This document shows positions 27,492 to 36,805 of a stretch of 64,000 nt of DNA, piece by piece (position 1 is the stretch's first letter; each line of letters begins with the position of its first letter). Where the stretch lies: the NCBI RefSeq assembly GCF_004341685.1, contig NZ_SMAA01000015.1, positions 1-64,000 of the forward strand, written 5' to 3'. This DNA comes from Pectinatus cerevisiiphilus. GTDB taxonomy: Bacteria > Bacillota > Negativicutes > Selenomonadales > Selenomonadaceae. The translations under genes were made by a program, and so were the position numbers. The notes below the pieces were generated by a model, which saw only the letters and a program-made list of their open reading frames with translations, did not search any database and had not been told where the DNA came from.

Positions 27492-28694
27492 ATGGCAAAA
27501 AGAACATATGGACGTGAATATGGTTTTCAGACACGGGCTGTCCATACAGGAAATGATGTAGATGCTGAAACAGGCGCGATCAAGCGGCCTATTACGATGG
27601 CGAACAGTTATGAACTGCCATACGATCCATCTGATATGAATTGGAGTAGTGCTGATAAAAGCATTTATACCCGCAATGGTGGAAATAATCAAAAATACCT
27701 TCAGGAAAAATTAGCATCGCTTGAAGGAGGCGAGGATTGCGTTGTTTTAGCTAGTGGTGTTGCTGCACTTTCCGGCCTGTTTTTCTCATTGCTTAAAAGC
27801 GGTGATCACGTAATTTTTTCCAGTGTGACCTATATAGCAGTATACCGATTATTTAATGAGCTTTTAAATAATAAATTTAACATAGAAACTTCTATAGTCG
27901 ATACTACTAATCCAGAAAATATAAAAAAAGTGATTAAACCGAACACAAAGCTCATACACATTGAAACACCGGGAAATCCAACTTTGGGAATTGCCGATAT
28001 TAAAAGAATTGCCGATATCGCACATGAAAATAATGCGTTGCTTTCTGTAGATAATACTTTTGCATCTCCATTTAACCAACGTCCAATTGAATTAGGTGCT
28101 GATTTTACTATAGAAAGCCTTACAAAATATATAAATGGACATGGTGATGCTCTAGGGGGGGCAATCATCGGCCAGAAAAAATATTTGGATACCATACGGG
28201 CACAGGCGCAGATAAATCTGGGCGGTATAATCAGTCCTTTTAATGCCTGGCTGATCATGCGGGGATCGGTCACACTGCCACTGCGAATGAGACAGCACAA
28301 TAAAAATGCGCAGAAGGTTGCTGAATATCTGGAAGGACTCGATTGTGTACGTTTTGTGGCATATCCAGGTCTAAAATCACATAAAGGGTATGCTGTAGCC
28401 AAAAAGCAAATGTCACCAGGTTTTGGCGGGGTATTGTCCTTTGGTTTGGATGCTGACCATGAAACGCATAACCGTTTTGTCAGTTATTTAAAAGTTATTA
28501 CTTCTGCTGTATCATTGGGACATGATGAAAGCCTGATTGTATTTTTGGGCGAAAATGATGAACGGCAGTATCTCTATCCAGAAGAATTCCATAAAGGTTT
28601 TTTCCGGTTTAGTGTTGGCATCGAAGATATTGAAGACATTATCGGTGACCTGCAGCAGGCTTTGGAAAAAACAGGTCTTTTATCTGGAAAATAG
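27492..28694 (+). CDS. Cys/Met-metabolism PLP enzyme (transsulfuration family)
   Basis: A 400-residue enzyme of the cystathionine gamma-synthase/O-acylhomoserine sulfhydrylase/methionine gamma-lyase superfamily. The PLP lysine is K212 in ESLTKYINGHGD; the HTG and TGAIKRPITMANSY opening and the SGVAALSG loop are family features. The usual HSATK is ESLTK here, marking a separate branch from the three other family members in the window. The ATG at 27492 has AGAGG nine bases upstream. It is in operon with a siroheme reductase 33 bases downstream, so assimilation of sulfide from sulfite into homocysteine or cysteine is the likely role. Methionine gamma-lyase activity is an alternative. Confidence 0.83.
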   Translation: MAKRTYGREYGFQTRAVHTGNDVDAETGAIKRPITMANSYELPYDPSDMNWSSADKSIYTRNGGNNQKYLQEKLASLEGGEDCVVLASGVAALSGLFFSLLKSGDHVIFSSVTYIAVYRLFNELLNNKFNIETSIVDTTNPENIKKVIKPNTKLIHIETPGNPTLGIADIKRIADIAHENNALLSVDNTFASPFNQRPIELGADFTIESLTKYINGHGDALGGAIIGQKKYLDTIRAQAQINLGGIISPFNAWLIMRGSVTLPLRMRQHNKNAQKVAEYLEGLDCVRFVAYPGLKSHKGYAVAKKQMSPGFGGVLSFGLDADHETHNRFVSYLKVITSAVSLGHDESLIVFLGENDERQYLYPEEFHKGFFRFSVGIEDIEDIIGDLQQALEKTGLLSGK

Positions 28695-28727
28695 TCTTAG
28701 AAGAAAAATTTGCGAAGGTGTGTGTTT

Positions 28728-30323
28728 ATGTCTTATAAAGCTATCTGGACTGAAAATAAAAAATTAAACGCAGTTGAGAAAGTAAAATTAAAAAAAGATG
28801 GCCTGGATATTATTGATACTATTGTCAATAAATATGCAAAAACAGGATATGATAGTATAGATGCCGATGATATGGGATTGTTTAAATGGGCTGGCGTTTA
28901 TGAACAAAAACCAAAAAACGGATATTTCATGCTTAGGGTGCGTATGACCTCGGGAATTATGCGTGCAGAACAAGCTAAAGTGTTAGCGGAGATTGCAGAA
29001 AAATACGGACGCGGCATAGCAAATATCACTACACGTGGTTCTATCCAATTTCATTGGTTAAAGATAGAAGATATCCCTGATGTTTTTAGGCGACTCGATG
29101 CTTGTGGCTTGAGTTCATTCGAAGCTTGCGGTGATTGTACCCGCTCAATAGTAGGGAATCCCTTGGCCGGAATAGATAAAGAAGAATTAATTGATACGAG
29201 TTCCCTTGTCAGGGAAGTAAATGATTTTTTCCTTTTGAATAGAGATTTTTCTAATTTACCGCGGAAATATAAAATATCAATATCAGGTAGTGTACATAAT
29301 GCTGCACACGCACAAATAAATGACATAGCATTCACGCCTGCAAGTAAAAATATTGATGGGAAAGAAGTACTTGGTTTTCATATTTGGCTTGGTGGAGGTC
29401 TTTCCAGTACACCGCATCTGGCAAAAAAGCTAAATATTTTCGCTAAACCAACCGAAGTTTTGCAAATAACAAAAGCTGTATGCACTATTTTTCGTGATAA
29501 TGGCTATCGTGAAAGAAGAACACATGCAAGGCTAAAATTTCTGCTCGATGATTGGGGTGTAGATAAATTTCGGGATAAAATAACTGAAATTACAGGTCCG
29601 TTATTGGAAAGCGGCATTGATAAAACAGTTTCCTGGAACGCTGCTTATTATTATGGTATACATCCACAAAAACAGCAGGGAAAAACCTTTATCGGGCTAA
29701 ATATTCCCTTGGGCGAAATAAAAGCTGCTGATCTGGCTGAACTGGCTTCCATAGCTGAAACGTACGGGGATAAAAAACTTCGTACAACTTTATCACAAAA
29801 CATAATAATTTCCGGGATAGACGATGAACGCATTCCTTCATTAATAAAAAAAGAAATTTTTAAGAGATTGCCTGTAACACCTAAAAATTTTCTTGGCTAT
29901 ACTATAGCCTGCACAGGTAATGAATTTTGCAATTTAGCCATTGTCAACACTAAAGATACAGCTAGGCAGATTGCCAACTACCTTGATGAAAAAATCCACT
30001 TGCCCGTACCGGTACGCATTCACATTACGGGCTGCCCAAATTCATGTGGGCAGAAACATATTGCCGATATCAGCTTGCAGGGTGGCAGAGTTAAAACGGA
30101 AAATGGAGTAGAAGATGCTTTTACTGTATGGGCGGGCGGTACGTTAGACGGTGACGGCCATTTTGCCGAAAAACTAAAAGACCTTACTGCCAGCAGTGAA
30201 ATAAAATTTGTACTAGAGAAGATTCTTCGTTTTTACCAAAAAAATGCACTGGAAAATGAAAAATTTACGGCTTTTGTTAATAGAATAGGTATTCTGCCGC
30301 TTAAAAATATAGCCGAATCATAA
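28728..30323 (+). CDS. Siroheme/[4Fe-4S] sulfite or nitrite reductase, ferredoxin type
   Basis: A 531-residue enzyme with two ferredoxin-like/SiR repeats. The [4Fe-4S]-siroheme cysteines are C395 and C401 (CTGNEFC) and C436 and C440 (GCPNSC). TTRGSIQFHW and the arginines in RERRTHARLKFLLDDWG match substrate and siroheme binding segments. Six-electron reduction of sulfite to sulfide (or nitrite to ammonia) with ferredoxin is expected. Pairing with a sulfhydrylase-type enzyme and a sulfur-leader upstream favours assimilatory sulfite reduction, for instance of sulfite released from sulfonates. The ATG at 28728 has AAGGTG seven bases upstream. A strong terminator follows. Confidence 0.88.
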   Translation: MSYKAIWTENKKLNAVEKVKLKKDGLDIIDTIVNKYAKTGYDSIDADDMGLFKWAGVYEQKPKNGYFMLRVRMTSGIMRAEQAKVLAEIAEKYGRGIANITTRGSIQFHWLKIEDIPDVFRRLDACGLSSFEACGDCTRSIVGNPLAGIDKEELIDTSSLVREVNDFFLLNRDFSNLPRKYKISISGSVHNAAHAQINDIAFTPASKNIDGKEVLGFHIWLGGGLSSTPHLAKKLNIFAKPTEVLQITKAVCTIFRDNGYRERRTHARLKFLLDDWGVDKFRDKITEITGPLLESGIDKTVSWNAAYYYGIHPQKQQGKTFIGLNIPLGEIKAADLAELASIAETYGDKKLRTTLSQNIIISGIDDERIPSLIKKEIFKRLPVTPKNFLGYTIACTGNEFCNLAIVNTKDTARQIANYLDEKIHLPVPVRIHITGCPNSCGQKHIADISLQGGRVKTENGVEDAFTVWAGGTLDGDGHFAEKLKDLTASSEIKFVLEKILRFYQKNALENEKFTAFVNRIGILPLKNIAES

Positions 30324-30365
30324 ATTTATGCAGGTACTTGATATACACTAAATAGCTATAATTAA

Positions 30366-30427
30366 AAATTAAAACCACAGTCAATAATGTATTCCTTCAA
30401 TAAGGAAAGATTATTGACTGCGGTTTT
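30366..30427. terminator. Bidirectional terminator between convergent operons
   Basis: A long near-perfect stem (ACC-CAGTCAATAAT / ATTATTGACTG-GGT, one mismatch) with a secondary hairpin in the loop is flanked by A4 and T6. It serves the sulfite reductase operon on the plus strand and the C-S lyase operon on the minus strand. Confidence 0.9.
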
Positions 30428-30450
30428 TTATTTTGGTAATGGTTTGTCTG

Positions 30451-31647
30451 TTATTTATTAACAGTTTTTTTAGGCAAAGTAGCAAGTGCTGTTCTAATTT
30501 GTTGCAAAGCTTTTTGTAAAATACTGCGTGGACAGGCAATGTTCATACGCACAAAACCGATCCCGTCATCACCGAAAGCATAACCTTGATTTACCCATAC
30601 CTTGGCGGTATGTAATAAAAATTGTTCCAAGTTTTTACTGCTCATAGCATATGCCCGGAAATCAAGCCAAAGGAAATAAGTTCCCTGTGGTTTATGGACT
30701 TGCAGCATAGGCAGGTGTTGTTTTAAATATGTTAAAGCGAAATCTCTGTTTGCTTCAATATATGACAATGCTTCATCCAGCCAGGCCGCTCCCTGTGTAT
30801 AGGCAGCAATAGTCGCCGGTAAAGAGAATAAATTTATTTTAGGATAACCGAAAAAATCAATTGTATTTTTGAATTTTTTACGGATATCGTTATTGCTGAT
30901 GATTATGCTTGAACTGCGCAACCCGGCCAAATTAAAGGCTTTACTAGGAGAAGTGCACGCAATAATCCGCTCAGAAATTTCAGGAGAAAGTGAAGCCAAT
31001 GGTGTATATTTTTTCCCTTCGAAGACAAGATCACCATGTATTTCATCAGAAAAAATCATTACATTGTAGGTAAAACAAATTTGAGCCATTTTTTCTAATT
31101 CATCTTTAGTAAATACCTTACCAACCGGATTATGCGGATTACAAAGAATAAATATTTTAGGTCGATATTTTTTTATTTTATCTTCGAAGTCAGTAAAATT
31201 GACTGCATAGCCATCATCAGTATGCAAAAGGGGACTTTGTACAAGCGTTCTTTGTGTGTTGTGTATTATTTGAAAAAATTTATGATATACCGGTGTTAAA
31301 ATCAAGACACCATCATTTTTTTGGGAAAAAGTATGCAAGCCTATTACCAGTGCACTTGCTACACCTGCGGTATATACGATATCTGTTGCAGAAAAATGCC
31401 AATTATGACGTTCGGAAAACCATTTGCAAACAGCTTCAAAATATTCTTTAGTTTCAGAGGCATAACCATAAATGGCTGTATCAGCACGTTCTTTTATAGC
31501 TGCTTCAATAGCCGGCGCTGTTTCAAAATCCATATCAGCCACCCACATAGGCAAAATATCCTTTTCGTGTGTTTTTTCTTCACGTAAATTCCATTTGTTA
31601 GAAAATAGTTTATCGTATTTATGGAGCTGGTCAAAATCTCTTATCAT
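30451..31647 (-). CDS. patB: PatB/MalY-type PLP C-S lyase (cystathionine beta-lyase)
   Basis: A 398-residue aminotransferase-fold C-S lyase. K236 in SPSKAFNLAG binds PLP; CNPHNPVGKVF and SDEIHGDLVF are family motifs. PatB-type enzymes cleave cystathionine, cystine or S-alkyl-cysteines to pyruvate, ammonia and a thiol. It is the last gene of an operon with an amino-acid-type ABC transporter, 44 bases after the ATPase. The transporter therefore probably imports a cystine- or S-alkylcysteine-like compound that this enzyme opens. Whether it also represses or modulates transcription, as MalY does in E. coli, is not visible. Confidence 0.88.
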   Translation of the reverse strand: MIRDFDQLHKYDKLFSNKWNLREEKTHEKDILPMWVADMDFETAPAIEAAIKERADTAIYGYASETKEYFEAVCKWFSERHNWHFSATDIVYTAGVASALVIGLHTFSQKNDGVLILTPVYHKFFQIIHNTQRTLVQSPLLHTDDGYAVNFTDFEDKIKKYRPKIFILCNPHNPVGKVFTKDELEKMAQICFTYNVMIFSDEIHGDLVFEGKKYTPLASLSPEISERIIACTSPSKAFNLAGLRSSSIIISNNDIRKKFKNTIDFFGYPKINLFSLPATIAAYTQGAAWLDEALSYIEANRDFALTYLKQHLPMLQVHKPQGTYFLWLDFRAYAMSSKNLEQFLLHTAKVWVNQGYAFGDDGIGFVRMNIACPRSILQKALQQIRTALATLPKKTVNK

Positions 31648-31691
31648 ATTTTATCCCCACTTATGTTTTACCTGTAATTAATCGATAATTG

Positions 31692-32444
31692 TTATATGGA
31701 ATAATTCCATCTTGGAAGAATACGTTCAAGGAATTGTTTAGTGCGTTTTTCCTTGGGATTAGTGAAAATATCTTTAGGAGAGCCTTCCTCCACAATATTT
31801 CCATCAGCCATAAAGATAATATGCTGGGCAATATCCATAGCAAAAGACATCTCATGAGTCACGACGATCATCGTAATTCCCTCTTTGGCAACAGCCTGCA
31901 TTACACTGAGCACTTCACCGACCAACTCAGGATCAAGTGCCGAAGTGGGTTCATCAAATAAAATTACATCGGGATTAAGGGCAATTGCCCGGGCAATCCC
32001 CACCCGCTGCTGTTGTCCTCCTGATAATTGAAGCGGATAAGCCTCATATTTATCCTTTAGGCCTACCTTGTCTAAAGCCTGCTTGGCAATCTCTCGTGCC
32101 CGGCCAATTGGCATTTTTCGGCCGGTTACCAAACCTTCCATAACATTTTCGATAGCATTCATATTGTTAAAAAGATTATAATTTTGAAATACCATGGCTG
32201 TGCGGCGGCGAACAGCTAATATTTCTTTGCTGGTAGCATTTTTAAAATCAACTTTAGTATCGCCAATGATTAATTCACCATCGTCAGCCGATTCTAGAAA
32301 ATTGATGCACCGCAGCAACGTCGTTTTACCCGAACCACTGGGACCGAGAATTACTACAACTTCTCCTTTATTTACTTTTAAATTAATACCTTTTAAAACC
32401 GTATTTTTACCAAAAGCTTTATGGACATTTTTAAGTTCAATCAT
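31692..32444 (-). CDS. Polar amino acid/cystine ABC transporter ATPase
   Basis: A 250-residue ATPase of the GlnQ/TcyC type: Walker [10 protein letters not shown], signature [15 protein letters not shown], Walker [15 protein letters not shown]. It begins one base after the permease stop, with AGAGGT seven bases upstream inside that gene. It energises the two permeases and binding protein encoded upstream. The C-terminus [23 protein letters not shown] is typical of this subfamily. Confidence 0.92.
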   Translation of the reverse strand: MIELKNVHKAFGKNTVLKGINLKVNKGEVVVILGPSGSGKTTLLRCINFLESADDGELIIGDTKVDFKNATSKEILAVRRRTAMVFQNYNLFNNMNAIENVMEGLVTGRKMPIGRAREIAKQALDKVGLKDKYEAYPLQLSGGQQQRVGIARAIALNPDVILFDEPTSALDPELVGEVLSVMQAVAKEGITMIVVTHEMSFAMDIAQHIIFMADGNIVEEGSPKDIFTNPKEKRTKQFLERILPRWNYSI

Positions 32445-33179
32445 CTATAACACCTCTTGTCGAAGATTGTTTTTAGCAGATCCCAGTTGATATTTTTTCA
32501 TATGGTTTTCCCAGACAGCAAAAAGGCGTTCTGTCAAAAGGCATATTCCCCAATAAATAAGTGCTGCTGCAATATAAGCTTCTAAAAAGCGGTAATTTAT
32601 TTGGGCAGTCGTAAGGGCACCATTCATGACATCAACGACGGTTATAAGATATACTACCGAAGAACCTTTGATAAGCCCTATTAGATTATTGCCCAGTACA
32701 GGAATTGCTACGGGGAAAACCTGCGGTAAAACCACGCGCCGTAACGCCTGCCAACGAGTTAAGCCAACTGAATAACAAGCTTCATACTGCCCCTCGCTTA
32801 CAGACATAAGTGCACTGCGCATTGTCTCCGATATGATGATGACCGCATAAATAGAGATGGCAATTATAGCAATATAGACTTTATCCATAAATCTTATGAC
32901 ATCAGCCCAAGCGTAATATTGGGCCAATAAATCAAACGGTTTAAGAATAAGAAAATTCATTATGAATAAATGAAGGACTAATGGTATTCCCTTTACTACT
33001 GGAATGATAATATCTGCGAGCGGAGCGATAAATCTTATCCTAAATTTACGGCAAACAGCAATTAAAGTGCCAAATACAATCCCTATAAATAACGGTATCA
33101 ATGATAAAGCCAGTGTCACAGGAATATAATGGACAGCCGTTATAAAAGATGTAATTACGTAGTGAAAATCAAAAACCAT
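32445..33179 (-). CDS. Polar amino acid/cystine ABC transporter permease, second subunit
   Basis: A 244-residue HisM-family permease with four to five membrane segments and the coupling loop EACYSVGLTRWQALRRVVLPQ. The ATG at 33179 has AGGAGGT six bases upstream; an earlier in-frame start would overlap the sister permease. The two permeases share the loop almost exactly, so they form a heterodimer of duplicated subunits, as in TcyLM-type cystine importers. Substrate inferred from the PatB-type lyase and the leader. Confidence 0.88.
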   Translation of the reverse strand: MVFDFHYVITSFITAVHYIPVTLALSLIPLFIGIVFGTLIAVCRKFRIRFIAPLADIIIPVVKGIPLVLHLFIMNFLILKPFDLLAQYYAWADVIRFMDKVYIAIIAISIYAVIIISETMRSALMSVSEGQYEACYSVGLTRWQALRRVVLPQVFPVAIPVLGNNLIGLIKGSSVVYLITVVDVMNGALTTAQINYRFLEAYIAAALIYWGICLLTERLFAVWENHMKKYQLGSAKNNLRQEVL

Positions 33180-33183
33180 GCTG

Positions 33184-33870
33184 CTACCTCCTCTGCTGAA
33201 TAAATCTTTTTTCCGCATGGACAAATAATTTTTCGAGTATCATGCTTATTGCAATGAAAATAATGGCAAGTACCACATAACCTTCCAGCTCGTGATAGGT
33301 ACGGCTGCCGATAGCCTGCGCCTGTCCCACCATATCAAGGATACCCAATGTAAATGCCAGCGAAGTGGATTCAAAAGTATTGACTACTCTTGTGCCGAAG
33401 ACCGGAAAAGCATTTAAAAAAGCTTGTGGCAGTATTACCCGGCGAAGAGCCTGCCAACGGCTAAGTCCAACAGAATAAGCTGCTTCCCGCTGACCGTCAG
33501 GCACACTGGAAATTGCGGAACGAATAATTTCTGACATAAAAGCAGCATTATTTAAACCATAAGTGACTAGAACAAAGTATATTTTTTCCCATTGGGTAAT
33601 ATCAATTCCTACTTGCTCTAATAAAAGAGGAAACCCGTAGTAAATAATAAATAACTGGACAATGATCGGCGTACCGCGGACAAACGATACATAAAGAATA
33701 GCAAATTGGTTCAATAGTAGAACTTTACGCATTCTCACCAAGGCAATAAATAAACCCAGTACCAATCCAGCACCGATTGCGACGACCACGATCAGTAATG
33801 TAATAGGGAAGCGGGAAAAGATCAGGGGAAAATATTCAAAAACTAACCGTATATCAAAAAGACTTCCCAT
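33184..33870 (-). CDS. Polar amino acid/cystine ABC transporter permease, first subunit
   Basis: A 228-residue HisM-family permease with coupling loop EAAYSVGLSRWQALRRVILPQ and the FVRGTPIIVQLF motif common to amino-acid importers. The ATG at 33870 has GGAGG seven bases upstream; a TTG two codons earlier is less likely. It lies 26 bases after the binding-protein gene and 4 bases before the second permease. Confidence 0.88.
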   Translation of the reverse strand: MGSLFDIRLVFEYFPLIFSRFPITLLIVVVAIGAGLVLGLFIALVRMRKVLLLNQFAILYVSFVRGTPIIVQLFIIYYGFPLLLEQVGIDITQWEKIYFVLVTYGLNNAAFMSEIIRSAISSVPDGQREAAYSVGLSRWQALRRVILPQAFLNAFPVFGTRVVNTFESTSLAFTLGILDMVGQAQAIGSRTYHELEGYVVLAIIFIAISMILEKLFVHAEKRFIQQRR

Positions 33871-33896
33871 AGTCAAACCTCCTGCTGATTGTGATA

Positions 33897-34715
33897 TTAT
33901 TCGACATCATAATCAGAATTTGTATATTCATAGGATAATTTACTTAAAGTGCCATCTTCTTTCATTTCCTTCAATACTTTGTCAATATCGTCACGCAGCT
34001 GAGTTTCATTTTTACTGAGAATAAAATATGCTTCAGATTTACTAAAGAGACTGTCATTGACAATATCAAGTCCATCACCAAAGGCTTCTTGATTGCGCTT
34101 AAATGTTTTCCTTGTCATGACACCTGCGTCAAGACGACCGTTTACTATATCATCATAGACAGCACTGCTGGCATTTTGGACATAGACAATATTTATTTTT
34201 TGTTGGTGTGTCTGATTATATTTTTCCAGTATTGCAGCAGTATTACTTCCCTGTGCGCAGCCAACCTTTTTCCCAACCAAATCGTCAATTGTTTTTATAT
34301 CAGTCCGTCCTTTGGCTATAACAAGACGTTTGTCATAATTAGCGAAGCCTTCATTAGTAAATAAATATTTTTCTTCCCTATCGGGATTTTTTTCGAATTG
34401 CTGTGTAGCTATTTGGATCTTTTTTGCATCCAGACTCAACAGCAGATTTTTCAATTCGATTGATTGATATTTAAATTGATATTGTGGTAATCTGCGATTT
34501 ATTTCTTTCAGCACAGCTACGTCATATCCAGCAGGCTGATTATCATTGTCAATATAGGCATATGGTTCAAAATTGGAACCGACGCCTACTGAAATTTCGC
34601 GTACGTTTGCGTCAGAAGACGATGCCTGTTTAGAAGCTTCTTCAGATGAGCATCCCAGTGCTATAACACCCATAATAATCGTTAACAAAAAATAAAATGA
34701 AATGCGTTTTTTCAT
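33897..34715 (-). CDS. Amino-acid-type ABC transporter substrate-binding lipoprotein
   Basis: A 272-residue family 3 solute-binding lipoprotein. The signal peptide MKKRISFYFLLTIIMG ends in the lipobox VIALGC. EPYAYIDNDNQPAGYDVAVLKEI is the family 3 opening, and IKTIDDLVGKKVGCAQGS the hinge region. The start is placed at 34715 because AAGGACGG lies nearby and because the upstream in-frame sequence is the attenuator leader. By context it probably binds cystine or another sulfur amino acid. It is the first gene of the transporter/PatB operon. Confidence 0.88.
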   Translation of the reverse strand: MKKRISFYFLLTIIMGVIALGCSSEEASKQASSSDANVREISVGVGSNFEPYAYIDNDNQPAGYDVAVLKEINRRLPQYQFKYQSIELKNLLLSLDAKKIQIATQQFEKNPDREEKYLFTNEGFANYDKRLVIAKGRTDIKTIDDLVGKKVGCAQGSNTAAILEKYNQTHQQKINIVYVQNASSAVYDDIVNGRLDAGVMTRKTFKRNQEAFGDGLDIVNDSLFSKSEAYFILSKNETQLRDDIDKVLKEMKEDGTLSKLSYEYTNSDYDVE

Positions 34716-34810
34716 AATTAAATCCGTCCTTTCGTAGTAGCTTAAATATGTTTTAAGCAAATGATAGCTGGCAGTACATTCCTTCGCGATATATTTTGGT
34801 ATGTGGTTAT

Positions 34811-34874
34811 AAATAAAACCGGAAGCATAAAACATTATAATTGATGTTTTATGCTTCCGGTTTTCCAGTCAGCA
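34811..34874 (-). ncRNA. Sulfur-leader hairpin with terminator, copy E (amino-acid transporter/PatB operon)
   Basis: Outer stem UGCU/AGCA, internal loop GA opposite A, inner stem CUGG/CCGG, loop AAAA (34874-34852). The loop and 3' strand are also the left arm of a perfect 21-bp terminator stem (34864-34815) followed by UUUUAUUU. The inner stem has changed on both strands relative to other copies, which is direct covariation support. The gene start lies 100 bases downstream. A TATAAT lies only about seven bases upstream of the hairpin, so transcription may begin at it. Confidence 0.75.
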
Positions 34875-34986
34875 AATATTATAATTAACATATAACTATG
34901 AATAATTCTTTCAAACACATTTTTAAAATTGCAGGGATTTTACAAGTTACATCACAGAACTTATATCTGGGAGCAAGAATAATTTA

Positions 34987-35649
34987 TCATTTTTGCAGCA
35001 GCCGTTTGTAATACGAATGTGCTGTATATAAGGCAGCTACAGGATTATGTCCAGTTACGCGGTCTTTAGTCACAAGTGTTGTAACCAGCGCATCTGAATA
35101 TTTTATAAATAAAGAGTCATGTCCTACACATAAGCCCACGATTACATTTAAATCAGTTTTATGGTAATTTAAAATACGGGCTTGCAAGATCGGGTTACAC
35201 ATAGCTTCATAACTACCGGGGTGTATTTTATGTTCTTCTTTTATACCTATTTCAGCTTTGTCTACACCACCGACTTTACAAATGGCACTATAATGGTCAA
35301 TACCTTTGACAGTAAGGATTTCTGCAAAAATTTTAGCTTCTTCAATAAGTCCGGCACAGGTAGCAATACCAATCTTTTTTGCGCCAATACGATTTGCAAA
35401 TTCAATTATTTCTTCTACGCGTGTTAATTTACCATAAAAAAGACCTTCTACTTGCGCTGAAGCTCTGGCGACAATAGCATCTTGGTTATCTCCTTGCAAT
35501 TTATGTTTGATTTCTTCGATATCATCATTAATAGGATGATCGCCATTATCCTTTGTAGTCAAACAAAAACCTGGAAACTTTTTATCTCCGTATCGGCAGT
35601 TGTAAACACCGCAATCAGTGCAGCTTAATTGTTCAAGTTTCTTGTTCAT
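34987..35649 (-). CDS. DUF1847 family putative metal-binding protein
   Basis: A 220-residue protein with an N-terminal cysteine group CTDCGVYNCRYGDKKFPGFC (C10, C13, C18, C29) and further cysteines in ATCAGL, AICKVGG and GLCVGHDS. This matches the DUF1847 family of uncharacterised, probably metal- or Fe-S-binding proteins in anaerobes. RBS AAGGAGG is present. It follows the GntR gene by 37 bases and is presumably co-regulated with it. Function is unknown. It might handle a redox or sulfur-related cofactor given the neighbourhood, but nothing in the sequence proves that. Confidence 0.75.
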   Translation of the reverse strand: MNKKLEQLSCTDCGVYNCRYGDKKFPGFCLTTKDNGDHPINDDIEEIKHKLQGDNQDAIVARASAQVEGLFYGKLTRVEEIIEFANRIGAKKIGIATCAGLIEEAKIFAEILTVKGIDHYSAICKVGGVDKAEIGIKEEHKIHPGSYEAMCNPILQARILNYHKTDLNVIVGLCVGHDSLFIKYSDALVTTLVTKDRVTGHNPVAALYTAHSYYKRLLQK

Positions 35650-35686
35650 AATGACTCCTCCTTAATATTATGAGTGCACCAGCAGA

Positions 35687-36412
35687 CTATTTTGGGGCAT
35701 TGTGCAGCAATGCCCGCTTAGCTTGGAGCAAATGTTCTTTCATAAGTATGCCAGCTGATAATGCATCTTTTTGTCTAATAGCTTCCAGTAATTTAGAATG
35801 GAAGTCCAAGGCGATCGAACCACGTCCGCCTTCTTCAGCAGATTTTTGCCGGGATAACCAGTGCAGGTTAATAAGCGCTTCGTTGATTCGGCATAAGATT
35901 TTATTTTGCGAAGCATTAATTATTCCCGAATGGAAATCCATTGAGGATTGTTTGTGGTTGCGGTGCATTTTTACGTCATTTTCCATGGCAAACACGGCAT
36001 TTTGAAGAATTTGCAGATCTTTTTCAGTTCTGCGTATAGCCGCAAGCTGTGCGGCTTTTACTTCGATTGCTTCACGCACTTCGAACAATTCTTCGAGGGT
36101 CTGCTGTATATCAGCTGTGTTATCCTGTACAGCAAATTCCACATGCTGCAATAAATCATGGATCTGGACAGAACGAATATATACACCATCGCCACGCACA
36201 TGTTGAACGATTCCCATGAATTCTAATGTCTTTAAAGCTTCCCGCACCGGAACACGGCTCACACCAAATTGTTCTGCTAAAACGCGTTCAGACGGTAACT
36301 TCATTCCGGCTTTAAGACTGCCTTGGACAATGAGTTTTTTGATATCTTCCACAATTTTGTGGTAAAATCCATCAAAACCCTGTATTTTTCTTCTATCTAT
36401 TTCTGCAAACAT
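35687..36412 (-). CDS. GntR-family regulator, FadR/FCD subfamily
   Basis: A 241-residue repressor-type regulator. The winged helix is at about 25-80 (KLPSERVLAEQFGVSRVPVREALKTL split across it) and an FCD ligand domain follows (about 85-230) with HxxDFHS-like metal-binding residues (MDFHSGI). FCD domains bind organic acids. A palindrome TGGTATACCA 36 bases upstream of its ATG fits the GTATAC core of FadR-family operators, so autoregulation is likely. It is in operon with the DUF1847 gene. The effector is unknown; it may respond to a carboxylate linked to the enolase-type enzyme operon that lies divergently next door. Confidence 0.88.
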   Translation of the reverse strand: MFAEIDRRKIQGFDGFYHKIVEDIKKLIVQGSLKAGMKLPSERVLAEQFGVSRVPVREALKTLEFMGIVQHVRGDGVYIRSVQIHDLLQHVEFAVQDNTADIQQTLEELFEVREAIEVKAAQLAAIRRTEKDLQILQNAVFAMENDVKMHRNHKQSSMDFHSGIINASQNKILCRINEALINLHWLSRQKSAEEGGRGSIALDFHSKLLEAIRQKDALSAGILMKEHLLQAKRALLHNAPK

Positions 36413-36447
36413 AAAAACTCCTTTTCTTTATAGCGGTTGTTTTATAT

Positions 36448-36470
36448 TGGTATACCAGAATACCAGTATA
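36448..36470. promoter_or_regulatory. Probable GntR (FCD) operator
   Basis: The 10-bp palindrome TGGTATACCA (36448-36457) is followed by a second, degenerate half (TACCAGTATA). It lies 36 bases upstream of the GntR start, a common place for autoregulation. Confidence 0.55.
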
Positions 36471-36549
36471 GAATAACAACTAAAAAAGACCAGGGACCCA
36501 TGCATCTGGAATTAGCCTCTAGTTTTCTAGTTGACTTTAGTTTAGAAAA

Positions 36550-36578
36550 TGATAAAGCACATTAGTGCTATTTGTCAA
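36550..36578 (-). promoter_or_regulatory. GntR-DUF1847 promoter with internal dyad
   Basis: Minus-strand TTGACA (36578-36573), 17-base spacer, TTATCA (36555-36550). The spacer holds a perfect dyad AGCAC-N4-GTGCT, a likely repressor site. Confidence 0.65.
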
Positions 36579-36604
36579 CATAATTTTAGAAATTAATTTA
36601 AATA

Positions 36605-36649
36605 TAAAAAAAGCTACAATATTGTCGTATACACGACAATATTGTAGCT
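36605..36649 (-). terminator. Strong hairpin terminator upstream of the GntR promoter
   Basis: Perfect 17-bp stem (AGCTACAATATTGTCGT and complement, loop of four) followed by seven T on the minus strand. It lies upstream of the GntR promoter and lacks the sulfur-leader hairpin, so it more likely insulates the GntR unit from antisense transcription than acts as an attenuator. Confidence 0.75.
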
Positions 36650-36763
36650 GCGAATGTGGTATAATAAAAAATATTTTCAATTTACTTAACTTTTATTAAG
36701 AAGACTTTTCCATGTATAGCACATCGTTAGAATAGGTTGAGCTAATATTTGAAAAAACTTTTC

Positions 36764-36792
36764 TTGACATGATCAAAAATACATGATATCAT
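36764..36792 (+). promoter_or_regulatory. Promoter of sulfonate-type ABC/enolase-family operon
   Basis: TTGACA (36764-36769), 17-base spacer, TATCAT (36787-36792). The CATGATATCATC -10 region equals that of the promoter at 27342. Confidence 0.8.
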
Positions 36793-36805
36793 CTTCCACA
36801 ATATA

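Noticed and set aside
27297-27692. Minus-strand frame of 131 codons opposite the copy A leader
   Set aside because: It covers the promoter, terminator and the 5' end of a clearly coding plus-strand gene and has no recognisable domain.
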